From Anaerococcus vaginimassiliensis (GTDB taxonomy: Bacteria > Bacillota > Clostridia > Tissierellales > Peptoniphilaceae): 64,000 nt of DNA. Under the pieces are notes generated by a model. The model did no database searches. It was not told where the DNA came from and was given only the letters and a program-made list of their open reading frames with translations. The stretch covers positions 682,061 to 746,060 of the forward strand of contig NZ_LR130844.1 of assembly GCF_900626155.1 (NCBI RefSeq). Direction: 5' to 3'. Shown here in pieces: positions 25,808 to 34,562 of this stretch. The stretch's first letter is position 1. Every line of letters starts with the position of its first letter. Position numbers and translations under genes: made by a program.

Positions 25808-25821
25808 GAGGGGGTGAATAA

Positions 25822-26019
25822 ATGCTTACTATAAATGATAAGAAGGTAGAGTTTGTAGAAAATGAAACTTTGAGAGATTTTCTTATAAGAAATAATTTTG
25901 ACCCGGATTTTTTAGCTTGTGAAGTTGACGAAAAACTTGTAAAGAAAATAGACTTTGAAAAGTTTATTGTAGAAGATGGATCAAAAGTTGAAGTGTTTTC
26001 CTTTGTAGGAGGGGGTTGA
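25822..26019 (+). CDS. thiS: Sulfur carrier protein ThiS
   Basis: 65-residue ubiquitin-like protein ending in FVGGG; the C-terminal Gly-Gly is adenylated by ThiF and then carries sulfur for the thiazole ring. AGGGGG lies upstream of the ATG. First gene of thiSFGHWME, directly behind the two RNA switches. The next gene starts two bases after its stop. Confidence 0.95.
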   Translation: MLTINDKKVEFVENETLRDFLIRNNFDPDFLACEVDEKLVKKIDFEKFIVEDGSKVEVFSFVGGG

Positions 26020-26020
26020 T

Positions 26021-26626
26021 TTGAGAGATAAAATTCTTAAAAGACAAGATTCATATGTAAATGAAATCTTAAAGGACGCCTCTGTATCCATCCTAGGTTG
26101 CGGAGGTCTTGGATCAAATATCGCCATGAGTCTTGCAAGGTGCGGAGTTGGAACTATCTATCTGTATGATTTTGACAAGGTAGAATATTCTAATCTAAAT
26201 AGGCAAAATTACGATCAGGATGATTTGGGAAAGAGTAAAGTACTTCAAACTAAAAAGAAAATTCATGAAACTATTCCTTACACCAAGATTTACGCTAATG
26301 AAGTTTATGTTTCTTTGGATAACCTAGATGAAATAAGTGAAAAGACAGACATTTTCATAGAAGCTTTTGATAAAAAGGAGATGAAAAGCCTAGTTTTTGA
26401 CTATTTTTTAGGGAAAAAAGACAAGAAATTAATTATAGGCTCAGGTCTTTCTGGTCTTGGAGATTTGGAAGATATAAAAATTAAAAAAATAGACAATGTG
26501 ACTATGATTGGAGATTTTACATCGAGTCCAGAATCTGGCTTGTACCTACCTTATGTAGGGGTTATTGCAAGTCTTGAGGCACTTTATGCTGTAAAAATAA
26601 TAAAAGGAGAATATGATGGAAAATAA
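26021..26626 (+). CDS. thiF: ThiS adenylyltransferase ThiF
   Basis: 201-residue E1-like enzyme that activates the ThiS C-terminus with ATP. The nucleotide-binding loop [21 protein letters not shown] (about 24-45) and [16 protein letters not shown] (about 50-65, catalytic Arg) are clear. It is the short form without the C-terminal zinc and cysteine part of MoeB-like proteins, as in clostridial ThiF. Starts with TTG at 26021, with GGAGGGGG five bases upstream inside the end of thiS. Overlaps thiG. Confidence 0.92.
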   Translation: MRDKILKRQDSYVNEILKDASVSILGCGGLGSNIAMSLARCGVGTIYLYDFDKVEYSNLNRQNYDQDDLGKSKVLQTKKKIHETIPYTKIYANEVYVSLDNLDEISEKTDIFIEAFDKKEMKSLVFDYFLGKKDKKLIIGSGLSGLGDLEDIKIKKIDNVTMIGDFTSSPESGLYLPYVGVIASLEALYAVKIIKGEYDGK

Positions 26627-27386
26627 GGATTATTTGATACTTGGAGATAAGAAATTTGAATCAAGATTCATACTTGGTTCGGGTAAATACTCACCAGAAC
26701 TAATTGATGCTGCCATAAAATCAGCAGGATCTCAAATGATTACAGTGGCTCTAAGGAGGGCGAACACCAAAGATGTGGCAAACATTTTAAACTATATACC
26801 AAAAGATGTAACTATTATCCCAAACACATCTGGAGCAAGAAATGCTGATGAAGCCATAAGAATAGCAAGACTAGCTAGAGAAATGGGCTGTGGCAATTTT
26901 GTTAAAATTGAGATCATGAGAGATAGCAAATATCTTCTCCCAGATAATCACGAAACTTTAAAGGCAACTGAAGTTTTAGCAAAAGAAGGCTTTGTAGTCC
27001 TACCTTATATGTATCCAGATTTAAATTATGCAAGAGACTTAAGAGATGCGGGAGCTGCTGCGATTATGCCTCTAGCAAGTCCTATCGGATCTAACAAGGG
27101 TCTAGCTACCAAAGACTTCATCAAAATTATAATAAATGAAATAGATCTTCCTGTAATAGTTGATGCAGGAATTGGAGTTCCAAGTCAAGCAGCCGAGGCA
27201 ATGGAAATGGGAGCAGCTGCTATTATGGCGAATACAGGAATAGCAAGTGCTAGCGATATAAATATAATGGCAAGAGCCTTTAAGCTAGGAATAGAAGGAG
27301 GAAGACTAGCCTACCTTGCAAAGCCAGGTAGAGTTTTAGAATCAGGAGCAGATCCATCTTCTCCATTGAGGGATTTCTTTGACTGA
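26616..27386 (+). CDS. thiG: Thiazole synthase ThiG
   Basis: 256-residue TIM-barrel enzyme that assembles the thiazole phosphate from deoxyxylulose 5-phosphate, dehydroglycine and ThiS-thiocarboxylate. Seen in [12 protein letters not shown] (about 13-24), the substrate-binding lysine region [14 protein letters not shown] (about 96-109), and [32 protein letters not shown] (spread over about 187-218). Two adjacent ATGs occur (26613, 26616); AAGGAG is three and six bases away respectively, favouring the second. Overlaps thiF by 11 bases. Confidence 0.95.
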   Translation: MENKDYLILGDKKFESRFILGSGKYSPELIDAAIKSAGSQMITVALRRANTKDVANILNYIPKDVTIIPNTSGARNADEAIRIARLAREMGCGNFVKIEIMRDSKYLLPDNHETLKATEVLAKEGFVVLPYMYPDLNYARDLRDAGAAAIMPLASPIGSNKGLATKDFIKIIINEIDLPVIVDAGIGVPSQAAEAMEMGAAAIMANTGIASASDINIMARAFKLGIEGGRLAYLAKPGRVLESGADPSSPLRDFFD

Positions 27387-28545
27387 TATGAATATTAAAA
27401 GTGTAAATGATTATTTTCCAGAAATGGATATAATCGACTCAGATATAAAAGATAAGGTTAAGAATTCTTTCGAAGAAGTTAAGGAAATTGAGGTAAGCAG
27501 AGCGGATGTTATCAGCAGTCTAAAGGCATCTGATCTAAATGAGAGAGACCTTTACAATCTTTTAAGTGATACTGGCTTAGAATATTTAGAAGACATGGCA
27601 AGAGTCGCAAAGGATAAGAGGATAAGATATTTTGGTAATAATGTGTGCCTGTTTTCTCCAATTTATATAGCAAATTACTGTGAAAACTCCTGCAGGTATT
27701 GTGGCTTTAGAGCTAAAAGTGATATTAAAAGAGCAAAATTAACATACGATGAAATTGAAGAAGAAATGAAGGCTCTTGCTAAAACAGGCATAGAAGATGT
27801 TTTGATCCTAACAGGAGAATCTAAAAAATTTTCTTCTGTTGAATATATAGCAGAGGCTTGTAGGATTGCCAAGAAATATTTTAAGGTGATAGGTATAGAA
27901 GTTTACCCTGCTAATGTTTCTGATTATGAGATATTAAGAGAAGCTGGGGCTGATTTTGTGACAGTTTTCCAAGAATCTTACAATCCAGAAGTTTACGATT
28001 ATTACCATCCTTATGGGCACAAGAGAAGTTTTCCTTATAGGTTTGACACCCAAGAAAGAGCGTTAAAGGCAGGTTTTAGAGGAGTTGGATTTGGAACGCT
28101 TTTTGGACTTGGAGATCCAATCGAAGAGGCCTTCAAGCTTGCTATGCACGCAAAAGAAATTCAGAAAAAATATCCCCACGCAGAAATTGCTATCTCTCTA
28201 CCGAGGATTAGACCAACTCATGGAGCAGATGATAGTCTAAATTTTAATCTAGTAGATGATAAGAAGTTCTTCCAGATAATGCTTGCCATAAGGATATTTT
28301 TGCCATTTGCATCTATTACTCTTTCCACTAGAGAATCTAAGGACTTTAGAAATCTAGCTGTTCAATATGCAGCAACTAAGATATCTGCATCAGTCGATAC
28401 TTCTATAGGCCACAGGTCTAAGAAAAGTACAGATGAGGGCGACGAGCAATTTGAGATTGATGATTCACGTTCTACTAACGAAACTTGTGATGATTTAAAA
28501 GAAGTTGGCATGACTCCTGTATTTACAGATTACATCGACCTATAG
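27379..28545 (+). CDS. thiH: 2-iminoacetate synthase ThiH (radical SAM)
   Basis: 388 residues. Cleaves tyrosine to dehydroglycine and p-cresol, the oxygen-independent route to the thiazole precursor. The radical SAM cluster cysteines are in [10 protein letters not shown] (about 94-103, CxxxCxxC). The C-terminal part holds [24 protein letters not shown] and a region after SVDTSIGHR typical of ThiH. TTG at 27379 is preferred because GAGGG lies six bases upstream; an ATG at 27388 has none. Overlaps thiG by 8 bases. Confidence 0.94.
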   Translation: MTDMNIKSVNDYFPEMDIIDSDIKDKVKNSFEEVKEIEVSRADVISSLKASDLNERDLYNLLSDTGLEYLEDMARVAKDKRIRYFGNNVCLFSPIYIANYCENSCRYCGFRAKSDIKRAKLTYDEIEEEMKALAKTGIEDVLILTGESKKFSSVEYIAEACRIAKKYFKVIGIEVYPANVSDYEILREAGADFVTVFQESYNPEVYDYYHPYGHKRSFPYRFDTQERALKAGFRGVGFGTLFGLGDPIEEAFKLAMHAKEIQKKYPHAEIAISLPRIRPTHGADDSLNFNLVDDKKFFQIMLAIRIFLPFASITLSTRESKDFRNLAVQYAATKISASVDTSIGHRSKKSTDEGDEQFEIDDSRSTNETCDDLKEVGMTPVFTDYIDL

Positions 28546-28553
28546 GAGAGAAT

Positions 28554-29099
28554 ATGGAGAATAAGAAAAAAATACTGATACTTGTTACATTATCGATGTT
28601 TGTGGCAATCGGAGTTGTGATTTCACCTATCCTAAGATTTGAAGGATTCGCTCCGACAGCTCACTTTGTAAATGTAGTTTGCTCTGTGTTTCTAGGTCCT
28701 TGGTATAGTTTAGCCAATGCAATTATCACAGCTGCAATAAGAATGACCCTCATGGGCATACCTCCACTTGCTATAACGGGTCAAGTTTTTGGAGCTTTTC
28801 TCTCAGGTTTTCTGTATAGAAAAAGCAAGGGGTCAATACTCGCATGTGTAATAGGAGAGGTAGTAGGTACTGGTATCATAGGATCTATAGCATCTTATCC
28901 TGTAATGAAACTTTTGTGGGGAAAGGGAGATATCACTTGGTATTTTTACTTGCCAAGTTTTCTAATAGCGACTCTAATAGGTGGAACTGTTGCCTTTATC
29001 TTTCTAAAGACCTTGCAAAAATCAAAAGTTTTATATAAAATACAAGAAAACTTGGGAGTAAATGTCTATGAAAAATCTAAAGCAAATCCTAAAAGCTAG
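28554..29099 (+). CDS. thiW: ThiW, predicted thiazole transporter (ECF S component)
   Basis: 181-residue membrane protein with about five helices. SPILRFEGFAPTAHFVNVVCSVFLGPWY (about 25-52) and the MTLMGIPPLAITGQVFGAFLSGFLYRK block (about 63-89) are characteristic of ThiW. As a substrate-binding S protein it needs the shared ECF energizing module, which is not in this window. It is known from TPP-riboswitch operons and predicted to bring in hydroxyethylthiazole, which fits the kinase ThiM encoded next with a 38-base overlap. Confidence 0.9.
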   Translation: MENKKKILILVTLSMFVAIGVVISPILRFEGFAPTAHFVNVVCSVFLGPWYSLANAIITAAIRMTLMGIPPLAITGQVFGAFLSGFLYRKSKGSILACVIGEVVGTGIIGSIASYPVMKLLWGKGDITWYFYLPSFLIATLIGGTVAFIFLKTLQKSKVLYKIQENLGVNVYEKSKANPKS

Positions 29100-29889
29100 A
29101 GAAAAATTAAGAGAAGAAAGTCCGCTTATCCATGCCATAACAAACCCTATAGCCATAAATATGCTTGCAAATTCTATTCTTTTTTTGGGGGCAAAGGCAA
29201 TATGTGCAGCCCACCCAGAAGAAGTAAGTGAGATAACAAGTATATCATCATCTCTCAGTGTAAACCTAGGAAATATAACTAGTGAGAGAATGAAAGCCAT
29301 AGAACTTGCCGCATCTACTGCCAACAAGAAAGCTATACCGCTTGCCATAGATATGGTTGGGGTAGGATCTTCCACTTTGCGTTATAATTTCGCAAAGAAA
29401 CTCTTGGATACCAATAGCTTTGATTTGATCAAAGGAAACTCCTCAGAAATAAGGGCCCTTGCCTTGGGTAAATCTCAAGCAAAGGGTATAGATGTAGGAG
29501 AAGCTGACAAAATAGAAAAAGAAAATATAGGAAAAATTGCCGAAGAAGCGAGAGATTTAGCTAAAAAATATAAGTCTACAATCCTAATTACAGGAAAAAC
29601 TGACCTAATTGTAGGCTCTGACTCATATATAATAGTAGATAATGGAGTAGAAAACCTAAGCAAAATCACAGGAACAGGATGTATGCTAACAGGTATTATA
29701 TCAAGCTTTATGGCAGTTGAAGATCCTGTATCAGCAAGTGTTTTAGGACTTCTCATATTAGAAATTGCCGCAGAGATTTCTGATACAGATAGGCTATATA
29801 CTTTTTTTGTGAATCTTATGGATGGGGTTGCAACGATCAAAGATGAGGATATTATAAAAGCGGCAAAAGTAAAGGAGATTATATTTTGA
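29062..29889 (+). CDS. thiM: Hydroxyethylthiazole kinase
   Basis: 275-residue salvage kinase that phosphorylates 4-methyl-5-hydroxyethylthiazole. Family marks: HAITNPIAINMLANSILFLGAKAICA (about 24-49), LDTNSFDLIKGNSSEIRAL (about 115-133) and the ATP/anion-hole motif ITGTGCMLTGIISSF (about 203-217) with the catalytic cysteine. It starts within the 3' end of thiW, in another frame, with GGGAG upstream, implying coupled translation. Together with ThiW it recycles outside thiazole. Confidence 0.95.
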   Translation: MSMKNLKQILKAREKLREESPLIHAITNPIAINMLANSILFLGAKAICAAHPEEVSEITSISSSLSVNLGNITSERMKAIELAASTANKKAIPLAIDMVGVGSSTLRYNFAKKLLDTNSFDLIKGNSSEIRALALGKSQAKGIDVGEADKIEKENIGKIAEEARDLAKKYKSTILITGKTDLIVGSDSYIIVDNGVENLSKITGTGCMLTGIISSFMAVEDPVSASVLGLLILEIAAEISDTDRLYTFFVNLMDGVATIKDEDIIKAAKVKEIIF

Positions 29890-30500
29890 AAAAACTTTAC
29901 CTAGTGACAAACTCTGATAAGCATAGTGAAGAAGAATTTCTCCAAAGGGTAGAAAGTGCTCTAAAAGGAGGAGTCGATATACTACAACTAAGAGAGAAAG
30001 GAAAAACAGATATCGAAATACTGGAGCTTGGGAAAAAAGTAAAAAAACTTTGCGATTCATATAATGTTCCTATGTTAATAGATGACAAGGCTCACCTAGC
30101 GTGGGCACTTGGGGTTGGGCTTCATCTGGGGGCGGACGATATGCCAGTAGCATTAGCTAGAAAACTTCTAGGTGATAAGGCTATAATTGGAGCAACCGCC
30201 AAATCTGTAGACGCAGCGACCCTTGCTCAAAATGAAGGCGCAAATTACTTGGGAGTAGGTGCGATATTTGAAACTAAAACCCATGTCAAGACCAAAATAA
30301 CTAGTGTAGAAACCCTAAAGGAAATAAAGAAAAGTGTGGGTATAGATGTATACGCTATTGGTGGATTAAATATAGACAATGTCGATGTCCTTGAGAACTC
30401 CCATGTAGATGGAATCTGCGTTGTTAGGGCTATAATGGATAGTGATGATGTAGAAAATGACACGAGGAAGTTAAAAGAAAGAATAAATAAAATTTTATAA
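29886..30500 (+). CDS. thiE: Thiamin-phosphate synthase
   Basis: 204-residue TIM-barrel enzyme that joins HMP-PP and thiazole phosphate into thiamin phosphate. Motifs: GVDILQLREKGKTD (about 30-43), LIDDKAHLAWALGVGLHLGADDMP (about 61-84), GATAKSVDAA (about 100-109), YLGVGAIFETKTH (about 118-130) and IYAIGGLN-like DVYAIGGLN (about 154-162). Starts with TTG overlapping the thiM stop, GGAG eight bases upstream. It is the step using the ligand proposed for the second RNA switch. Last gene of the operon. Confidence 0.95.
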   Translation: MKKLYLVTNSDKHSEEEFLQRVESALKGGVDILQLREKGKTDIEILELGKKVKKLCDSYNVPMLIDDKAHLAWALGVGLHLGADDMPVALARKLLGDKAIIGATAKSVDAATLAQNEGANYLGVGAIFETKTHVKTKITSVETLKEIKKSVGIDVYAIGGLNIDNVDVLENSHVDGICVVRAIMDSDDVENDTRKLKERINKIL

Positions 30501-30512
30501 AAAACGAAAACT

Positions 30513-30616
30513 AAGGATTTTGAAAGTTTTATGAGAAATTATATTTGGCTTTAACTTAGGCATTTGAATACTTTTCCTAATTTAAAGAATATAGTTGATA
30601 AAATTTTGAAATCCTT
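30513..30616. repeat. Imperfect palindrome downstream of thiE
   Basis: AAGGATTT at 30513-30520 and AAATCCTT at 30609-30616 are exact complements, and pairing continues inward with interruptions (TTTAACTTAGG at 30550-30560 with CCTAATTTAAA at 30576-30586, one mismatch). The 104-bp fold-back could end or protect the thi transcript. The rest of the gap from 30501 to 30698 holds no gene that I can see. Confidence 0.45.
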
Positions 30617-30698
30617 ATTTATTTAGGAAAACATTATTATTTACAAATATACATTATTCGAATCTTATGATTTGAATGTTTGTTTTTGTAAGAAAAAG

Positions 30699-30727
30699 TT
30701 GACAAAATTTCTTTTATAGGTTATATT
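30699..30727 (+). promoter_or_regulatory. mgl operon promoter
   Basis: TTGACA (30699-30704), 17 bases, TATATT (30722-30727): a near-consensus promoter about 107 bases before the sugar-binding protein. Confidence 0.7.
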
Positions 30728-30739
30728 TGGAGTAGAATA

Positions 30740-30808
30740 GCAGGGGAATATATATCTACCCTTGCCTAGAACGATTTGCACAATAATCATAAATATAAGG
30801 AAATCGTT
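30740..30808 (+). promoter_or_regulatory. Two inverted repeats in the mgl leader
   Basis: GCAGGGG (30740-30746) pairs with CCCTTGC (30759-30765), one G-T pair. AACGATTT (30770-30777) is the exact complement of AAATCGTT (30801-30808). The second pair, 31 bp apart start to start, could be a two-half-site operator, for example for a LacI-type regulator, or an RNA stem. No regulator gene is adjacent. Confidence 0.4.
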
Positions 30809-30834
30809 TGTTACAATATTCAAGGGAGGAAGTT

Positions 30835-31935
30835 ATGAATATTAAAAAAATTACAGGACTTGCACTAGTTATGGCACTTTCTTTAGGCCTTACATCTTGT
30901 GGTGGCAACAACAATGCTGATAACGGCAAAGAAGAAACAAAAACAGAAGATCAAGCTAATGCAACAGAAGGAAAAGAAGAATCTAAAGATGAGAAAAAAT
31001 CTGATGGCAAAGCAAAGAAAATAGCAGTTCTTCTTTACAATGGATCTGATACTTACATAGCATCAGTACGTCAACAACTAGAAAAAATTGACGAAGAAGA
31101 TGATTCTATCGAACTAGTATTCCAAGATGGTCAAAACAACCAAGGAACCCAAACAGACCAACTAAACAATATCATAGCTCAAGGTGTAGATGGCATATTT
31201 ATGAATATAGTTGATATATCTGCAGCTCCAACTGCTATGTCTACTATAAAAGCTAGTGGTATTCCAACAACTTTCTTCAACAGAGATATGACAGAATCTA
31301 TGACAGAAGAAGATTTGAAAGATTTCTTGTTTATAGGAACAGACGCTCCAGAAGCAGGAAAGATGCAAGGGGAAATCCTAAAAGACCTTTGGGAAAAAGG
31401 TGACATGGATAGAAATGGTAACGGAGTTTTGGACTATGTAATGCTTAATGGTGGACTTGATAACCCAGAAGCTCAAGCTAGAACAGAATTTTCTGTTAAG
31501 ACTCTAGAAGAAAATGGAGTTAAAGTAAATGAAGTTGCTTTCCAAGATGCAAAATGGGATACAGACAAGGCAAAAACAGCTATGGATACTTGGCTACAAA
31601 CAAACCAAGACGATATAGATGCAGTTATAGCTAACAACGATGGAATGGCAATAGGTGCTATTTCAGCTCTTCAAGCTGTAGGTATGAATACAGGTTCATC
31701 AAAAGATAACATGGTTGTAGTTGGTGTTGATGCGACAGATCTTGCAGTTGCAGAAATTGACAAAGGAACTATGGCAGGAACAGTTAAACAAGATGCTGAA
31801 GGAATGGCTAAAGCTTTAGTAGACACAATGAAAAACAGACTAGAAAAGGAAGATTTCATTGAAGGAACTGAATACAAACTAGGTGAAGATAAAAAATCAA
31901 TTAGAATTGATTATCAAATTTACACAGGTAAATAA
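30835..31935 (+). CDS. mglB: Galactose/methylgalactoside-type sugar-binding lipoprotein
   Basis: 366 residues. A lipoprotein signal ends in LTSC (Cys about 21), followed by a Gly/Asn/Glu/Lys-rich linker to about residue 60. The mature part is a type I periplasmic-binding fold: KIAVLLYNGSDTYIASVRQQL, GVDGIFMNIVDISAAP, PTTFFNRDM, YVMLNGGLDNPEAQAR, VIANNDGMAIGAISALQ and VVGVDATDLAV, as in MglB for galactose or glucose. GGGAGGAAG precedes the ATG at 30835; an in-frame TTG upstream is rejected. Feeds MglA/MglC encoded next. Confidence 0.88.
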   Translation: MNIKKITGLALVMALSLGLTSCGGNNNADNGKEETKTEDQANATEGKEESKDEKKSDGKAKKIAVLLYNGSDTYIASVRQQLEKIDEEDDSIELVFQDGQNNQGTQTDQLNNIIAQGVDGIFMNIVDISAAPTAMSTIKASGIPTTFFNRDMTESMTEEDLKDFLFIGTDAPEAGKMQGEILKDLWEKGDMDRNGNGVLDYVMLNGGLDNPEAQARTEFSVKTLEENGVKVNEVAFQDAKWDTDKAKTAMDTWLQTNQDDIDAVIANNDGMAIGAISALQAVGMNTGSSKDNMVVVGVDATDLAVAEIDKGTMAGTVKQDAEGMAKALVDTMKNRLEKEDFIEGTEYKLGEDKKSIRIDYQIYTGK

Positions 31936-31945
31936 TAAAAAAACC

Positions 31946-31974
31946 CAGCCTATATAAGTCACTTATATAGGCTG
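31946..31974. promoter_or_regulatory. Perfect 14-bp inverted repeat between mglB and mglA
   Basis: CAGCCTATATAAGT (31946-31959) and ACTTATATAGGCTG (31961-31974) are exact complements around one C. No T-run follows on the plus strand, so it probably stabilises the mglB mRNA end and lowers downstream expression. On the minus strand it is followed by GGGTTTTTTT and would end antisense transcripts. Confidence 0.7.
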
Positions 31975-31995
31975 TAATACTATAAAGAGGAAGTT

Positions 31996-33492
31996 ATGAG
32001 CAATTTATTAGAAATGAGAGGGATTACCAAAACTTTTCCTGGAGTTAAGGCTTTAGATAAGGTCGATTTTACCCTAAAAAAAGGAACGGTTCACGCTTTG
32101 ATGGGCGAAAATGGTGCAGGCAAGTCTACTCTTATGAAGTGCTTGTTTGGAATTTATACTCCTGATAGTGGTGATATTTACATAGATGGAGAAAAAGTTT
32201 CTTATAAAGGAACAAAAGATGCCTTGGATAGTGGAGTGGCAATGGTTCACCAAGAGCTTAACCAAGTATCTATGAGATCAGTTGCAGAAAATATCATGCT
32301 TGGTAGGTTTCCTGTTAAACATGGGCTAGTTGACTCAAGGAAAATGTATAAAGAAACCAAGGATCTTTTTGATAGATTAGGTCTTGATTTTGATCCAAAA
32401 AAAATAATAGGCAAGTACTCAGTTGCAGAAAGACAGCTTATAGAAATTGCCAAGGCAGTATCATACGATGCCAAAATCTTAGTTTTAGATGAGCCTACAA
32501 GCTCGCTTACCGAAAATGAAGTAGATAAATTATTTGAGATTATAAATAAACTAAGAGATGAAGGTGTTGGTATTATCTACATATCTCATAAGATGGAAGA
32601 GATTTTATCTATATCTGATTATGTTACTGTAATGCGTGATGGCCAGTTTATAGCAGAAAATAAAGCGAGTGATTTGACCAAAGATGAGATTATAAGACTC
32701 ATGGTTGGTAGAAAGCTTGACGCAACGACTTTTAATGCGGACAAATACGTAAGAGATGAGATTTTACTTGAAGTTAAAAACTTGACTGGAAAATATAAGC
32801 CATCGGCAAATGACGTAAGCTTTACCCTAAGAAAAGGTGAAGTCCTAGGACTTGCAGGTCTTGTTGGTTCAAGAAGAACAGAGCTTGTCGAAACTATCTT
32901 TGGAATTAGACAAAAACAAAGTGGACAAATAATCCTTCACGGAAAAGAGATTGAAAACAAAAGCCCAAAAGATGCCATTAAAAATGGGTTTGCCTTAGTA
33001 ACCGAGGAAAGAAGAGCAACAGGAATCTATCCTTACGCAGACATTAGATTTAACTCTACTATAGCAAATATCAAAGCCTACGCCAAAAATGGTGTCGTAA
33101 ACGACAAGGCTCTTAGAGAAAATACCGATAGAGTTATAGAATCTATGAAGGTTAAAACACCTAGTCAACATACTAAAATAATGAATCTATCAGGTGGTAA
33201 CCAACAAAAGGTCATCATTGGTAGATGGCTATTGACTGACCCAGAGGTCTTGCTCTTAGATGAACCTACTAGAGGAATAGACGTAGGTGCAAAATACGAG
33301 ATTTACAAACTAATAGAAGAGCTAGCAAGTGCAGGAAAATCTGTAATATTCATATCATCCGAAATGGCAGAGCTACAAATGATCTGCAATAGAATTATGG
33401 TAATGAGTAATGGCAAGCTTGCTGGAATAGAAGATAACGACGAAAACTTGACTCAAGAAAAAATCATGGCCTTACAGGCTAAATATGTATAG
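31996..33492 (+). CDS. mglA: Sugar ABC transporter ATPase (MglA/RbsA type)
   Basis: 498 residues with two fused nucleotide-binding domains. First: Walker A GENGAGKST (about 36-44), signature YSVAERQLIEIAKA, Walker B LVLDEPTSSL. Second: a changed Walker A region LAGLVGSRRTEL (about 291-302), signature LSGGNQQKVIIGRWL and Walker B LLLDEPTRGID. This asymmetry is normal for the carbohydrate uptake (CUT2) group. One gene supplies both halves of the pump with MglC as permease. Confidence 0.93.
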   Translation: MSNLLEMRGITKTFPGVKALDKVDFTLKKGTVHALMGENGAGKSTLMKCLFGIYTPDSGDIYIDGEKVSYKGTKDALDSGVAMVHQELNQVSMRSVAENIMLGRFPVKHGLVDSRKMYKETKDLFDRLGLDFDPKKIIGKYSVAERQLIEIAKAVSYDAKILVLDEPTSSLTENEVDKLFEIINKLRDEGVGIIYISHKMEEILSISDYVTVMRDGQFIAENKASDLTKDEIIRLMVGRKLDATTFNADKYVRDEILLEVKNLTGKYKPSANDVSFTLRKGEVLGLAGLVGSRRTELVETIFGIRQKQSGQIILHGKEIENKSPKDAIKNGFALVTEERRATGIYPYADIRFNSTIANIKAYAKNGVVNDKALRENTDRVIESMKVKTPSQHTKIMNLSGGNQQKVIIGRWLLTDPEVLLLDEPTRGIDVGAKYEIYKLIEELASAGKSVIFISSEMAELQMICNRIMVMSNGKLAGIEDNDENLTQEKIMALQAKYV

Positions 33493-33499
33493 GTGAATT

Positions 33500-34531
33500 A
33501 TGGAAAACACAAATAAGAAGCAATTCAATTTTAAGGAATTCATATTAAACAATGCTCTGATAATTATAATTGCAGCCCTTATTGTGGGAATAATTATAGT
33601 TGATCCGACTTTTATAACAAATCCAAGAAATATAATTAACATTTTGTCTCAAACAGCTACGAGACTTTTCATAGCCCTAGGAACTGGAGGATTATTAATC
33701 CTTGCTGGAACTGACCTTTCAGCTGGTAGAATTGTTGGTTTTACTGCAGCGATAGCAGGTGCTCTTCTTCAATCACCAGACTTTGCTCAAAAATTCTTCC
33801 CTAATATTCAAAAACCATCAATACTTGCAGGTCTATTTGCGGCTGTTGCAATAGGAGCGCTATGTGGAGCTTTCAATGGTTTTGGTGTAGCTTACCTAAA
33901 GCTTCACGCTTTTATTGCGTCACTTGGTGTACAACTTGCTATATTTGGTATCCTCCAATTATTTATAGCAGCGAACCCTTACGGTCCACAACCAATTGGT
34001 GGTTTCGATGAGAAATATGCCAATTTGGTAAGAGGTGGGTTTACTATTCCAGGAACTGAACTTCAATTTCCATATCTTATAATTTATGCTGCGATAGCAT
34101 CAGTTGTGATGTGGTTTATTTGGAATAAAACAGTCTTAGGAAAGAACATGTTTGCTGTCGGTGGAAACCCAGAAGCAGCAGAAGTATCAGGTATAAATGT
34201 AACTAGAACAATAATGATAGTTTTCATCATTTCTGGTATCATGTACGGTCTATCAGGTTTCTTAGAAGGGCCTAGACTTGGTTCTGTAACTACAACTACA
34301 GGAGAGGCCTACGACCTTGACGCTATCGAAGCTTGTCTAATAGGTGGAGTATCATTTTCTGGTGGTATAGGAACAATACCTGGTATAGTTTTAGGATCAA
34401 TTATCCTACAAGTAATAAACTACGGACTCTTATACATAGGACTTAACTCTTATGTACAAATAATAATAAAAGGACTTCTAATAATCTTAACAGTTGCCCT
34501 AGATACAAGAAAGAGAATAGTTAAAAAATAA
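33500..34531 (+). CDS. mglC: Sugar ABC transporter permease (MglC type)
   Basis: 343-residue membrane protein with about eight to ten helices. The long loop text AVGGNPEAAEVSGINVTRT (about 217-235) is the ATPase-contact segment of CUT2 permeases, and LGTGGLLILAGTDLSAGRIVG (about 66-86) is the typical family signature. Begins 8 bases after mglA. The galactose/glucose assignment for the whole set follows from similarity to MglC; ribose-type substrates are less likely. Confidence 0.9.
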   Translation: MENTNKKQFNFKEFILNNALIIIIAALIVGIIIVDPTFITNPRNIINILSQTATRLFIALGTGGLLILAGTDLSAGRIVGFTAAIAGALLQSPDFAQKFFPNIQKPSILAGLFAAVAIGALCGAFNGFGVAYLKLHAFIASLGVQLAIFGILQLFIAANPYGPQPIGGFDEKYANLVRGGFTIPGTELQFPYLIIYAAIASVVMWFIWNKTVLGKNMFAVGGNPEAAEVSGINVTRTIMIVFIISGIMYGLSGFLEGPRLGSVTTTTGEAYDLDAIEACLIGGVSFSGGIGTIPGIVLGSIILQVINYGLLYIGLNSYVQIIIKGLLIILTVALDTRKRIVKK

Positions 34532-34562
34532 GTAAACGATAGGTTAGGTTAAGGAGAAAATG

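Noticed and set aside
30795-30817. CcpA cre site near GGAAATCGTTTG
   Set aside because: The outer TG and CA positions of the cre consensus do not match; a spaced inverted repeat describes it better.
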